Source: DASUPK01 sp963744105
Lineage (GTDB): Bacteria > Actinomycetota > Thermoleophilia > Solirubrobacterales > 70-9
Assembly: GCA_963744105.1 (NCBI GenBank)
Contig: CAVUSJ010000006.1
Span: 186,001-250,000 of the forward strand
Direction of reading: 5' to 3'
Length of the DNA stretch: 64,000 nucleotides
The translations under genes were made by a program, and so were the position numbers. Shown one piece after another: positions 50,219-58,710 of this stretch (the first letter of the stretch is position 1; each line of letters opens with the position of its first letter). The notes beneath the pieces are model-generated. The model was not told where the DNA came from. It saw only the letters and a program-made list of their open reading frames with translations, and did no database searches.

Positions 50219-51546
50219 GCCGCCCGGCTGAGCAGGCGCTCCTGCCCGGAGAGCGTCGTCGACGTGGCGCCGCTGATCTCGACCTCGATCAGCTCGCCCG
50301 GAGAGGCGTTGCCGTCGAAGTTGACCGTCTTGTTGTGGCGGGTGCGGCCGCGCAGGCGCGACGCGTCGGTGCGACTCGGGCCCTCCACCAGGACCTCCAT
50401 CGTGCGGCCGACGAAGCGGTCGGCGCGCTCCCGGGCACGCCGCTGGACGAGCTCGACCAGGCGCTGCATCCGCTCGCGCTTCGTCGCGTGCGGGAGCTGG
50501 TCGTCGAACCCCGCGGCCTCTGTGCCCCTCCGCGGGGAGAAGATGAATGTGAAGGCGCCGTCGTAGCCGACCTCGTCCACCACCTCGAGCGTCTGCTCGA
50601 AGTCCTCATCCGTCTCCCCTGGGAAGCCGACGATGATGTCGGTGGTGATCGCGCAGTCCGGGACGTGCTCGCGGATCAGCGCGACGCGATCCATGTAGCG
50701 CTCGCGGCTGTATGTGCGGCGCATCCGCTTGAGGATGGGCGTCGAGCCCGACTGAAGCGGCAGGTGGATGTGCTCGCAGAGGGCGTCGAGATCGGCGTGG
50801 GCGCGGATCACGTCCTCCTTCATGTCCTTCGGGTGGGGGCTCGTGTAGCGGATGCGATCGATGCCGGGAATCGCATCGACTCGCGCCAGCAGTTCCGCGA
50901 ATGAGGTCCGGCTCTCCTTCGGCAGGTCCCGGCCGTAGCTGTTCACGTTCTGGCCGAGCAGGGTGATCTCGTTTACCCCGTCGCCCGCGAGCCGCTCGAC
51001 CTCCGCGATCAGCTCGACCGGGTCGCGGCTGGCCTCGCGGCCGCGAACCGAGGGGACGATGCAGTACGAGCAGACGCAGTTGCAGCCCTGCGAGATCTGC
51101 ACCCACGCCTGGAAGTCACGCGCCCGCTTCATCGGCAGGTGCCCGGAGACGTCCTCGAACTCGAAGTAGCCCTGGGCGGTGAGCGAGTCGGAGGTGAGGA
51201 ACTCGGCGAGCCGGTGAATCTGCCCCGGCCCGAAGGCGACGTCCACGAACGGGAAGCGCCGGAAGACCTCGTCCTTCACCGACTGCGCCCAGCAGCCGCC
51301 CACGCCGACGACGCGGGAGGGGTCCTCCGACTTGAGCCGCTTCGCCTCGCCCAGATGGGCGATGAAGCGGTTGTCGGCGGACTCGCGGATCGAGCAGGTG
51401 TTGAAGAGGATCAGGTCGGCGCCGTCGCGATCCTCGGCCTCGACGTAGCCGAGCGAGTCGAGCATCCCCTTCATCCGCTCGGAGTCGTGCTCGTTCATCT
51501 GGCAGCCGAAGGTGGTGACGTGGTAGGTCTTTGGCAGCGTGTGCAT
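50215..51546 (-). CDS. miaB: tRNA-2-methylthio-N6-dimethylallyladenosine synthase
   Basis: 443 residues from ATG 51546 (TTG 51573 is possible). The N-terminal UPF0004 domain has the three cluster cysteines in TTFGCQMNEHDSERM, LFNTCSIRESA and VGGCWAQSV. The radical-SAM CxxxCxxC is CNCVCSYC. A TRAM domain closes the protein (VLVEGPSRTD, KTVNFDG). It methylthiolates i6A37. First gene of miaB-miaA-dapF. Confidence 0.95.
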   Translation of the reverse strand: MHTLPKTYHVTTFGCQMNEHDSERMKGMLDSLGYVEAEDRDGADLILFNTCSIRESADNRFIAHLGEAKRLKSEDPSRVVGVGGCWAQSVKDEVFRRFPFVDVAFGPGQIHRLAEFLTSDSLTAQGYFEFEDVSGHLPMKRARDFQAWVQISQGCNCVCSYCIVPSVRGREASRDPVELIAEVERLAGDGVNEITLLGQNVNSYGRDLPKESRTSFAELLARVDAIPGIDRIRYTSPHPKDMKEDVIRAHADLDALCEHIHLPLQSGSTPILKRMRRTYSRERYMDRVALIREHVPDCAITTDIIVGFPGETDEDFEQTLEVVDEVGYDGAFTFIFSPRRGTEAAGFDDQLPHATKRERMQRLVELVQRRARERADRFVGRTMEVLVEGPSRTDASRLRGRTRHNKTVNFDGNASPGELIEVEISGATSTTLSGQERLLSRAA

Positions 51547-51573
51547 CGGAGTCGCGTCGGCGCGAGCGGTCAA

Positions 51574-52163
51574 CTTAGTGGCGATGTTAGTGGCGACGAA
51601 AGGATGAGCAAATGAGTGACTACGACTACGACGCGGTCGCCGAGCTGGCCAACCGGATGCGGGTCAATCGGGTCCCACGGCGGGCCCTCGGTGTAGCCCG
51701 CGTTCGGGGGCTGGTGCATCGCGGTTCCCCCAGGGCCAGGCCACCGGATGGAGATCACGATCGCGCCCCCGCCGCCAGCGTCCGCGTGTGGTGACTTCTT
51801 GCTCTCGATCGGCGCCGTCTGCGCGGGGGGCAGATGGTCGGGGAAGTCGATGATCACGCTCCAAGTATCGTCCTCGCCTCGGATGCGGCCAGTTTTTGAA
51901 GCTTGGTTCGCCCGCTCACTGTCCCACTGACCGGCGCGCGCCAGAGTGCTGCTTTTCGTCCAAAGCGGCTATTCCGGAGTTCCGGTGCTAGCCGCCGAGA
52001 TGTCCGCTTTCACGCGTAAGCAGGGGTCTTATCTACCGGCCTTGGTCAAACGGCGGGCGCTGAGCGAACCCTGATCCCGTCAGGGCTTACCGACCAGAAC
52101 TCGTCCCCAGGCGTTGAGGTCAGGTCTGCAGGCGTCAGCCTGACGCGGCTACCTTCCGCGGCC
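51574..52163. other. Gene-poor island boundary
   Basis: No convincing gene. A plus-strand frame starts at ATG 51612 (MSDYDYDAVAELANRM) with GGATGAG upstream, and a minus-strand frame starts at 51857 (MIIDFPDHLPPAQTAPIESK); each looks plausible only for its first 20-25 residues, and they overlap. The right half contains composite palindromic element 11. The region marks entry into the second accessory island. Confidence 0.5.
51947..52023 (+). repeat. Composite palindromic element (copy 11)
   Basis: TGCTGCTTTTCGTCCAAAGC, GGCTATTCCGGAGT, spacer, then TGTCCGCTTTCACGCGTAAG. Order and spacing match copy 7 at 32130-32204, 20 kb away, including the CTATTCCGG block between hairpins. Confidence 0.85.
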
Positions 52164-54026
52164 ATGGCACCTGCCTTGACCACGGCGCTTGGGGTTGGCC
52201 TTCTGGTCCCCGTTGCGCTGCTGATGCCAACGGTCCTCCGGGTCCGTGGGATGGCCGCTTTCGTCGCAGCCGGCCTCACCACCGCATTTAGCGAGATCGT
52301 CCTCGCCTCGCTCTTAGTCACGCCCTTCCACGGGCTGACCACCGGTGGCTGGCTACTCGCGCAAGCGCTGATCAGCGCGGGCGTAGTTGCGTTGTGGATC
52401 GCGGTCGGCAAGCCCAGGATCCCGCGCCCGACTCTTCCGAATCGGGCAACGCTCATGGCACAGGCCAGGGCCAATCCGGTCCTGGCCGTTGTGGCTGCGA
52501 TCGTCGTGGGTGCGCTGTCGCTTCAGCTGGTGATGGGATTCGTCGTTCCACCGAACAACTGGGACTCGATGACCTACCACTTGGCCCGAGCGGCGTTCTG
52601 GCTCCAGGCAAACAGCCTGGCCCACTTCCACAACGGGACTTCATGGCAGCTCGCCTATCCGCCGAACGGCGAGATTCTCCAAGCGTGGACGTTGTCGCTC
52701 TCCGATGGGGAGCACCTCGTTGCCGCGGTCCAGTGGTTCTCACTGCTCGGGTTGGTCGCATGCATTTATTGCGGCACGCGATTGCTTGGCTTTGGCTGGG
52801 CTCCGGCGCTCTGGGTGGCAGCCGTCTTCGCCCTCCTGCCGCTGCCGGTCCTCGAGGCGACGACAACCCAGAACGACCTGGTCGTGACCTTCTTCCTGGC
52901 GGGAGCGACTGTGTTCCTAGTACGCGGCCTTCGCGACCGCCACCGCGGCGAGCTCCTGATCGGTGCGGTCGGCTTGGGGCTGGCGATCGGGACCAAGGGC
53001 ACCGCCCTGTTCATGGCGCCGTCCCTGGCGGTGATCTTGATCGTCGCAATCAAGATCTATCGCCCTCCCCAGCAGATCATTCGCCTGTCGGCTCTCCTCA
53101 TCGCCGGCGGAGCGCTCGTCTTCGGCTCTTTCAGCTACTTCCAGAACATCAGTGATTACGGCGATCCAGTAGGTCCCGTGCAAAGCGATAACAAGCGCGA
53201 CGGCCCGATTTATCCGAACTTCGTGCGGTCGACCTGGATGTTCGTCGAGACCCCAGGCGTGCAGATCGGTTGGCTGAACGATGGCCTTGATACGGCCCTG
53301 ACCAAGGTCCTGGGTGATCAGAAGACCTCTAACTTCTTCGGCTTCGTTGCCGACAGCACAACGAGTGAAGATCGAAGCTCGTTTGGCTACGTCGGCTGGC
53401 TGATCTTCCTGCCGCTGCTTGTCTATTTCTTGGTCGCGCCGTCCTCGCCGGGCCGCTACCGAACCGTCGCCGCTGCGGCGTTGCTGTACCTGCTGGTCTT
53501 GTGCGTCGCCAAGAGATACGACGAGTTTGTCGCCCGCCTCTTGATTCCGATGGTTGCCCTCGGCATCCCCTTGCTAGCCACGCTCTATCGCCGCCAGCTG
53601 GTCGTTCTCTTAGTCAGTGCATTGGCGATCGCCGGCGTCGTTCCGGCGCTCCTCGACAACCCGAACAAGCGGCTCTTTCCCAACGGGAATACCAAGAGCA
53701 TCTTCGAACTTGATTACGAGGCTCAGCAGTCTGTGGCTCGACCCGACTTTCGCCATGTGTTGCCCAAGCTCGACGAGCAGATACCGCCCAACGCCCCGGT
53801 TGGCCTCGTGGGCGGAAACAACAGTTGGTTCTATCCCTTCTTCGGGCCGGGTCTTAAGCGCCGAGTTGTGATCCTCAATCCGGACGAAGCCAGTCCAGCC
53901 CAGCTGCGTGAGCAGGGCCTGGCCGGCGCTGTCTGGCTGAACAATCCCCAGGCTCCGCCCGACTCGATTGAGCTGTCGCCTAGGTACTGGTTCGTCAGGG
54001 CCGCCCCGCCACTCACGTCCAACTAA
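52164..54026 (+). CDS. Polytopic membrane protein, GT-C glycosyltransferase-like
   Basis: 620 residues with about twelve membrane helices and a soluble C-terminal domain of some 110 residues. The first large loop has VVPPNNWDSMTYHLARAAFW, where the acidic Asp followed by His/Arg is typical of GT39-like GT-C enzymes that use polyprenyl-phosphate sugars. A second loop reads TTTQNDLVVTFFLAG. Substrate unknown. Codon use is less GC-rich than in the core, as for the other membrane protein of the islands (25513-27312). Palindromic elements lie on both sides. Confidence 0.7.
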   Translation: MAPALTTALGVGLLVPVALLMPTVLRVRGMAAFVAAGLTTAFSEIVLASLLVTPFHGLTTGGWLLAQALISAGVVALWIAVGKPRIPRPTLPNRATLMAQARANPVLAVVAAIVVGALSLQLVMGFVVPPNNWDSMTYHLARAAFWLQANSLAHFHNGTSWQLAYPPNGEILQAWTLSLSDGEHLVAAVQWFSLLGLVACIYCGTRLLGFGWAPALWVAAVFALLPLPVLEATTTQNDLVVTFFLAGATVFLVRGLRDRHRGELLIGAVGLGLAIGTKGTALFMAPSLAVILIVAIKIYRPPQQIIRLSALLIAGGALVFGSFSYFQNISDYGDPVGPVQSDNKRDGPIYPNFVRSTWMFVETPGVQIGWLNDGLDTALTKVLGDQKTSNFFGFVADSTTSEDRSSFGYVGWLIFLPLLVYFLVAPSSPGRYRTVAAAALLYLLVLCVAKRYDEFVARLLIPMVALGIPLLATLYRRQLVVLLVSALAIAGVVPALLDNPNKRLFPNGNTKSIFELDYEAQQSVARPDFRHVLPKLDEQIPPNAPVGLVGGNNSWFYPFFGPGLKRRVVILNPDEASPAQLREQGLAGAVWLNNPQAPPDSIELSPRYWFVRAAPPLTSN

Positions 54027-54072
54027 GACACGGCTGCCGACCTCAAACGCGCCCAGTGCTGGCCTGAGAGCA

Positions 54073-54092
54073 CCGCTTTCCATGCAAAGCAG
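54073..54092 (+). repeat. Palindromic element, short form (copy 12)
   Basis: CCGCTTTCCATGCAAAGCAG. It lies between the GT-C-like gene and the HNH gene, in convergent position. Confidence 0.85.
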
Positions 54093-54095
54093 TCA

Positions 54096-54359
54096 TCAGC
54101 GCCAGCCGCGATTGCAGCGGGCGCAGGCTGGCCGCAGATTGCCCAGCGAGTCATCTCCGCCGGCGCCGATCGGGGTCAAATGGTCAACATCGGTGGCAGG
54201 CGCCCCGCAATGGACGCAGGTGCGGCCGTATCGGGCAAAGACCTGCTCGCGCTTCGCCTGCCAGCCTCTACCCCGCGGCCGGCGCAGCGTGCAGGCCGGA
54301 CAGCGGCTCCCCGAGCTGATCAGCCGCCCGCAGCCGAGACACGCGCGCGCTAGAGCCAT
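54096..54359 (-). CDS. Phage-type HNH endonuclease
   Basis: 87 residues. ALARACLGCGRLI and CPACTLRR form zinc pairs, followed by the HNH core: TCVHCGAPATDVDHLTPIGA then GNLRPACARCNRGWR. HNH proteins of this size are usually next to the large terminase in tailed phages and assist packaging. Here it overlaps the end of a broken terminase gene, so it is a prophage remnant. The HNH gene itself looks intact. Confidence 0.85.
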   Translation of the reverse strand: MALARACLGCGRLISSGSRCPACTLRRPRGRGWQAKREQVFARYGRTCVHCGAPATDVDHLTPIGAGGDDSLGNLRPACARCNRGWR

Positions 54360-54910
54360 CCGACCAGCCTCACCGGCTCGGGCCGGTTCTCGGCCCGGTC
54401 CACGGCCATCGCCAGCGCGATCACGGCGTCGATCCGGTTCGACGTGTGCCGTCGCCCTCCCAGGTCTCGACGCCGACGCGCAGGTCCTCGGTGACGTAGA
54501 CGAGCGCGGTCGCCGCCCTGGTGCCGCCCACGTCGAGGCCGCAGAAGATCCGCTCGCCGTCCTCGATCTCGAAGTCGGCCCGGCACCGCTGCCATGCCCC
54601 TGCCGGCAGCCAGGCCGACTCGCCGCCGGTGGCCGCGTGCTGATTCATGAAGTAGCGGCGGAACGAGGACTCTGGCACCGCGTCGCGTCTTCTTCCGCAG
54701 GACCTCCCAGGTGCGCCAGCTCGCCGGGTTGGCGGCCAGGATGCGCCGGCGATCTGACAGCTTCGCCTCCTCGGCGCAGCTCCACTCGATCAGGTGGAGG
54801 TCCGCTCCCTTCGCCTCGACCGCGGCACCCCTTCGCTTCGCGCCGGGTAGCGCGAGTGCACGGGCGCGCAGCCGGCCGAGCGGGCTGTCGGCTGAGGGTG
54901 CCGCAGTCAA
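54350..54910 (-). pseudogene. Large terminase fragment with frameshifts
   Basis: Terminase-like sequence is spread over two frames. N-terminal part (54910 frame): LHLIEWSCAEEAKLSDRRRI and LAANPASW. Middle part shifted (about 54421-54678): ESSFRRYFMNQHAATG, then ERIFCGLDVGGTRAATALVY. The C-terminal part returns to the first frame: TSNRIDAVIALAMAVDRAEN. So there are at least two frameshifts, and the N-terminal ATPase region with Walker motifs is missing. The order (HTH gene, terminase, HNH) is phage-like. Confidence 0.75.
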
Positions 54911-54926
54911 TTTAGCGGCGGCCCGT

Positions 54927-55199
54927 CTACTTCGAGGTCGAGTTGACGATCTGCTGGATGCGGCTGTGCGAGAGCCCCAGCGTCCGCGCGACCTCCCGAT
55001 AGCTGCCCCCTGCGGCGACGACGTCGCGGATCATCCGGTCCCGCTCGAGGCGCACCCGCGCGACGTCCTCGTCGACCTTTCGCATCGCGCGCCGGTACTC
55101 CAGCCCGACCCGCACCCGCTCGATCCACATCCGGCCGCGGGCCCGCTCGAAGTCGGCGTGGGCCTTCCTGAGGCGGTCGGCCTTCGCCTCGGCGATCAT
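54927..55199 (-). CDS. Small coiled-coil HTH protein
   Basis: 90 residues. A long charged helix (KADRLRKAHADFERARGRMW ... RVRLERDRMIRD) precedes a helix-turn-helix GGSYREVARTLGLSHSRIQQ. It could be a regulator or a small-terminase-like DNA-binding protein, since a terminase remnant follows. The start ATG 55199 lies three bases from a large inverted repeat. Confidence 0.7.
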   Translation of the reverse strand: MIAEAKADRLRKAHADFERARGRMWIERVRVGLEYRRAMRKVDEDVARVRLERDRMIRDVVAAGGSYREVARTLGLSHSRIQQIVNSTSK

Positions 55200-55201
55200 G
55201 C

Positions 55202-55237
55202 GGCCTGTATAGCACCCGCGAGGGGTGCTATACGGCC
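55202..55237. promoter_or_regulatory. Large inverted repeat upstream of the HTH gene
   Basis: GTATAGCACCC (55207-55217) and GGGTGCTATAC (55223-55233) are perfect 11-bp arms around a 5-base spacer, with GGCC on both outer ends. It fills the gap between the cupredoxin stop and the HTH start. It could be the operator of the HTH protein, a hairpin blocking its start codon, or a terminator for the cupredoxin gene. There is no T-run, so the last is least likely. Confidence 0.8.
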
Positions 55238-55243
55238 ACCGGT

Positions 55244-55828
55244 CTAGGGGTTGTTGGCCTTGGGTCCGACGTTGGTGTTGCTCGGAAGGACGGTCAGGTC
55301 GCCCTGCATACCAGCCTCCCGGTGACCCGGCACGGTGCAGTAGAAGACGTACTTGCCGGGAGCGAGATTCGTCAGTGTCACGGTCTGCTTGCCGCCCGAA
55401 AACGGCTGCACCTGGCCGAGAACGTTTCCGTTCGCGGTCGCCACGGCGATGCTGTGGGGTACGGGCGAGGGGTTGTCATACGTGATTGCGACGTTGCCCG
55501 GCTTGGCCTGGAGGCCGTTGGGCTGGAAGGCGAGCGAACCGTCGGCGGGCGAGGAGACGTCGATCGACTCGACCGGGCCGGACGCGGTCGTCGAGGTCGT
55601 GCCCTGCTCCGCGGCCAGCTTGTCGTTCCGCTTGTTCTGCTCGTCGACGGACTTGACGATCGCAAAGGCCATGGTCGTGCCCACGATCACCGCGAACAGG
55701 GCGATCACGCCGAGCAGCACGCCGCGGTTGGGCGGGAACGTCTCGCCCCGGCGAATGCCCACGAAGGAGATCACCAGCGCGGCGAGCACGAGCACGCCGC
55801 CGATCACGAAGAAGAAGTTGCCGTCCAT
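55244..55828 (-). CDS. Membrane-anchored cupredoxin
   Basis: 194 residues. Two N-terminal membrane helices (FFFVIGGVLVLAALVISFV and VLLGVIALFAVIVGTTMAFA) are followed by a plastocyanin/azurin-like domain. Type-1 copper ligands are H in PSPVPHSIAV and C-H-M in FYCTVPGHREAGMQ. Function in electron transfer or copper handling outside the membrane is inferred. No oxidase subunits are adjacent. Confidence 0.88.
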   Translation of the reverse strand: MDGNFFFVIGGVLVLAALVISFVGIRRGETFPPNRGVLLGVIALFAVIVGTTMAFAIVKSVDEQNKRNDKLAAEQGTTSTTASGPVESIDVSSPADGSLAFQPNGLQAKPGNVAITYDNPSPVPHSIAVATANGNVLGQVQPFSGGKQTVTLTNLAPGKYVFYCTVPGHREAGMQGDLTVLPSNTNVGPKANNP

Positions 55829-55839
55829 CGGCCGAGATC

Positions 55840-56301
55840 CTATCTGCGCGAGGGGCGCTCGATGCTTCTGACCGCGTCATAGGCGAGCTCTAGGGAGTAC
55901 CCACGCCTGACGAGCAGGCCCAGGGCCCGCTCCCGCTCCCGTTCGTCGGCGCACGAGTAGCCCCGGTCCCCGAGCAGGGCCACGGCCCGCTCGAGCTGCT
56001 CCTCCGCGCCCTCGCCCGCCAATGCGGCCTCGATGTGCGCCCGGGCGACGCCGCGGCTCTCGAGTGCGGCAGTGATCCGGTCCGGCCCCCAGCCCGCCAG
56101 CACCCGCTTGTCCTCGGCGTAGCGCCGGGCGAAGCTCGCATCGTCGATCGCCCCCGCCTCCATCAGAAGGGCGATCACCTCCTCGATCTCGACCTCGGCC
56201 ACCTCGCGCTCGGCGAGCCAGCTCCGCAGCTCGGACTCCGTGCGCTCCTTGTAGCTCAGCGCCTTGAGCGCCAAGTTGTATGGGTCATCCGGCTTCGCCA
56301 T
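55840..56301 (-). CDS. recX: Regulatory protein RecX
   Basis: 153 residues from ATG 56301. NLALKALSYKERTESELRSW, IDDASFARRYAEDKRVLAGW and GPDRITAALESRGV are the three-helix RecX repeats; it ends with GYSLELAYDAVRSI. It modulates RecA filaments. It is 83 bases downstream of recA; its start codon lies inside a dispersed repeat shared with 15967-16037. Confidence 0.9.
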   Translation of the reverse strand: MAKPDDPYNLALKALSYKERTESELRSWLAEREVAEVEIEEVIALLMEAGAIDDASFARRYAEDKRVLAGWGPDRITAALESRGVARAHIEAALAGEGAEEQLERAVALLGDRGYSCADERERERALGLLVRRGYSLELAYDAVRSIERPSRR

Positions 56302-56361
56302 CAGTCGGGAGCGTCTGCGGCCGCCCTGCACATGTCGCTACGGGCTTCGCCCCTTCGCTCC
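56289..56361 (-). repeat. Dispersed intergenic repeat, copy 2
   Basis: Read on the minus strand it begins GGAGCGAAGGGGCGAAGCCC, continues GTAGCGAC and GGGCGGCCGC, and ends CTGATGGCGAAGCC, where ATG is the recX start. The order of blocks equals that of 15967-16037. The GGGGCGAAGCCC hairpin between recA and recX might also limit read-through. Confidence 0.7.
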
Positions 56362-56384
56362 TCAGTGCAGCGGCCTTGCGCTCC

Positions 56385-57530
56385 CTAAGCGGCCTTCTTC
56401 TCAGGCTTGTTCGGCGGCTCCGGCTTCTTGGCGGCGGGCTTCTCGGCCTCGTCCTCCGCCGGCTTGATCTCGGCGACCGCGGACTGGGCCTCGGCGCTCT
56501 CGCCGAGCCCGAGCTTCGCGTGGATCTTCTTCTCGAGCTCCGCGGCCAGCTCCGGGTTGTCGCGCAGGAACTCCTTGGTGTTGTTGCGGCCCTGGCCGAG
56601 CCGCGTCTCGCCGTGGGAGAAGAAGGAGCCCGACTTCTGGATCAGGTCGTGCTCCAGCGCCATGTCGAGCAGACCGCCCTCCTTCGAGATGCCGACGCCG
56701 TACTCGATGTCGAACTCGGCCTGGCGGAACGGCGGCGCCACCTTGTTCTTGACGACCTTGACGCGGACCCGGTTGCCGACCGCCTCGGTGCCCTCCTTGA
56801 GAGTCTCGATCCGGCGGATGTCGAGCCGCTGCGATGAATAGAACTTGAGCGCCCGGCCGCCCGGCTGGGTCTCCGGGGACCCGAACATGACGCCGATCTT
56901 CTCGCGGATCTGGTTGGTGAAGAGACAGATCGTGTTGGCCCGGTTCAGGTTGCCGGCCAGCTTCCGCAGCGCCTGCGACATCAGGCGCGCCTGGAGGCCG
57001 ACGTGCTGGTCGCCCATCTGCCCCTCGAGCTCGACCCGCGGGGTGAGCGCGGCGACGGAGTCCACCGCGACGACGTCGACGGCACCGGAGCGCACCAGTA
57101 CGTCGACGATCTCGAGCGCCTGCTCGCCGTAGTCGGGCTGGGAGATCATCAGCTCATCGGTGTTGACGCCGATCTTCCGCGCGTAGACGGGGTCGAGGGC
57201 ATGCTCGGTGTCGACGAAGGCGCAGACCCCTCCGCGCGCCTGGGCCTCGGCGATGATGTGGTAGACGAGCGTCGTCTTACCGGACGACTCCGGCCCGAAG
57301 ATCTCGACGATGCGGCCCCGCGGCACCCCGCCGACGCCGAGGGCGATGTCGAGCGGTAGCGCGCCGGTGGAGATCGACTCCACGTTGAGCGCGCCCATGT
57401 CGCCCAGCTTCATCAGGGCGCCCTGCCCGAACTCCTTCTCGATCTGCGTGACGGCTGCGCTCAGCGCCTGGTCGCGCGCCTTCGCCTCTTTCTCGCCGGC
57501 GTCTCTCAAGTTGGGCTTCTGCTCTGCCAT
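56385..57530 (-). CDS. recA: Recombinase RecA
   Basis: 381 residues from ATG 57530, which has AGGTGA five bases upstream; GTG 57539 overlaps the thpR stop and would add three residues. RecA motifs are intact: GPESSGKTTLVYHIIAEAQA (Walker A), VVAVDSVAALTPRVELEGQM (Walker B/L1), TICLFTNQIREKIGVMFGSPETQPGGRALKF split around loop 2. The tail is Lys/Pro/Glu-rich. No intein. Downstream recX forms the usual pair. Confidence 0.97.
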   Translation of the reverse strand: MAEQKPNLRDAGEKEAKARDQALSAAVTQIEKEFGQGALMKLGDMGALNVESISTGALPLDIALGVGGVPRGRIVEIFGPESSGKTTLVYHIIAEAQARGGVCAFVDTEHALDPVYARKIGVNTDELMISQPDYGEQALEIVDVLVRSGAVDVVAVDSVAALTPRVELEGQMGDQHVGLQARLMSQALRKLAGNLNRANTICLFTNQIREKIGVMFGSPETQPGGRALKFYSSQRLDIRRIETLKEGTEAVGNRVRVKVVKNKVAPPFRQAEFDIEYGVGISKEGGLLDMALEHDLIQKSGSFFSHGETRLGQGRNNTKEFLRDNPELAAELEKKIHAKLGLGESAEAQSAVAEIKPAEDEAEKPAAKKPEPPNKPEKKAA

Positions 57531-57535
57531 CTCAC

Positions 57536-58156
57536 TCACCTCTCTGTCGCTTGGTCATCGTGGGCGGTCGGAAGCTCCAACTCGGCCATCGGTTCGTACT
57601 CCGCACCCGTCCTGCGCAGGTGGGACCTGAAGAGCACCATGCGGGTCGGACGGAAGAACCGGAACATATGTTCGGGCAGCGGATGCGGCTGACCTCGGAT
57701 CAGGGCGGGCTTGCGACTCTTCGGGGCCTCCGGCTTCACCCGCGCGACGGTGAGGTGCGGCCAGAAGGGCCGCTTCTCCGGCTCGTAGAAGCCCGTCTCG
57801 ACCAGCCGCTCCTCCACCCCGGCCTGGAGCGCCACGGTCTCCTCCGAGTTTGCCGCGAGCGCGATCAGCCGCGGCCGCTTGCCCGGCGGCACGCCGACGG
57901 GCTCCGCCTGCAGCTCCACCGCCGGCGCCTCCGCGTCGGTCGCGAACGCGGCCTTGGCGATCTTCTTCGCGTCCTTCTCCGCCTGGTAGCCGAGGAAGAC
58001 GAGCGTGATGTGCAGGGCCTCCGGCCTGACCACGCGCAGCGCCGGATCGGCGAGGGCGGTCTGCTGCCAGTCGACGACCCCGCTGCGCACGTCCTGCGGG
58101 AGGTCGAGGGCGACGAACAGGCGAGCCCTGGGGCTCTTCAGCCTCTCCTTGGCCAC
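57536..58156 (-). CDS. thpR: RNA 2',3'-cyclic phosphodiesterase
   Basis: 206 residues. 2H phosphoesterase with the two catalytic motifs HITLVFLG and HLTVARVK, and N-terminal ARLFVALDLPQDVRSGVVDW. The family opens 2',3'-cyclic phosphates on RNA. Located between cinA/VOC genes and recA, a common order in actinobacteria. The last bases overlap the recA start region. Confidence 0.92.
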   Translation of the reverse strand: MAKERLKSPRARLFVALDLPQDVRSGVVDWQQTALADPALRVVRPEALHITLVFLGYQAEKDAKKIAKAAFATDAEAPAVELQAEPVGVPPGKRPRLIALAANSEETVALQAGVEERLVETGFYEPEKRPFWPHLTVARVKPEAPKSRKPALIRGQPHPLPEHMFRFFRPTRMVLFRSHLRRTGAEYEPMAELELPTAHDDQATER

Positions 58157-58253
58157 GGCTCAACGCTAGACGCCGCCCCGGCCGAAATCCGCAGCCTCCA
58201 CGCATGTCGGGGATTGAGCGTCAGGCACCCGCTCCTCTCCCCCCGGTCGCTCG

Positions 58254-58691
58254 TCAGCCGATCCGCTCCGCCAGCTCGATGATGATCCCCGCCGGGCCGC
58301 GGACGTAACAGAGCCGGTAGCTGTCCCCGTAGCTGACCAGCTCGCCGACGAGCTCGGCGCCGCGGGCTCGCAGACCGGCGACGACGGCGTCGAGGTCCTC
58401 GACGGCAAAGGTGAGATGGCGGATACCGGGGGCGTTGGCCGGCGCGTACCGGTCATCGCCCTGATGCGGCGGCGAGTGGAACTTCACGAGCTCGATCTGC
58501 CCGTTGCCGTCCGGCGTCTTCATCATCGCCGCATCCGTCCGCACCCCGTCGAGTCCCACGATGCGGTCCACCCGGGGGTCCTCGGCGGACCACTCGCCCT
58601 GGAGCACCAGTCCGAGCTCGGTGAAGAACTCGATCGCGGCCGCGAGATCGTCGACCACGATGCCGATGTGATCCATCCGCTGGAGGGTCAT
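58254..58691 (-). CDS. VOC protein, methylmalonyl-CoA epimerase-like
   Basis: 145 residues from ATG 58691; ATG 58676 (MDHIGIVVDDL) is possible. Metal ligands are in place: H in MDHIGIVVDDLAAAIEFFTE, E in IELVKFHSPP, H in GIRHLTFAVEDL and E in IIIELAERIG. Methylmalonyl-CoA epimerase is one family match, but no mutase genes are adjacent, so a general lactoylglutathione-lyase-like name is safer. Confidence 0.8.
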   Translation of the reverse strand: MTLQRMDHIGIVVDDLAAAIEFFTELGLVLQGEWSAEDPRVDRIVGLDGVRTDAAMMKTPDGNGQIELVKFHSPPHQGDDRYAPANAPGIRHLTFAVEDLDAVVAGLRARGAELVGELVSYGDSYRLCYVRGPAGIIIELAERIG

Positions 58692-58710
58692 GCGCTCGAT
58701 CGCACGGGCG

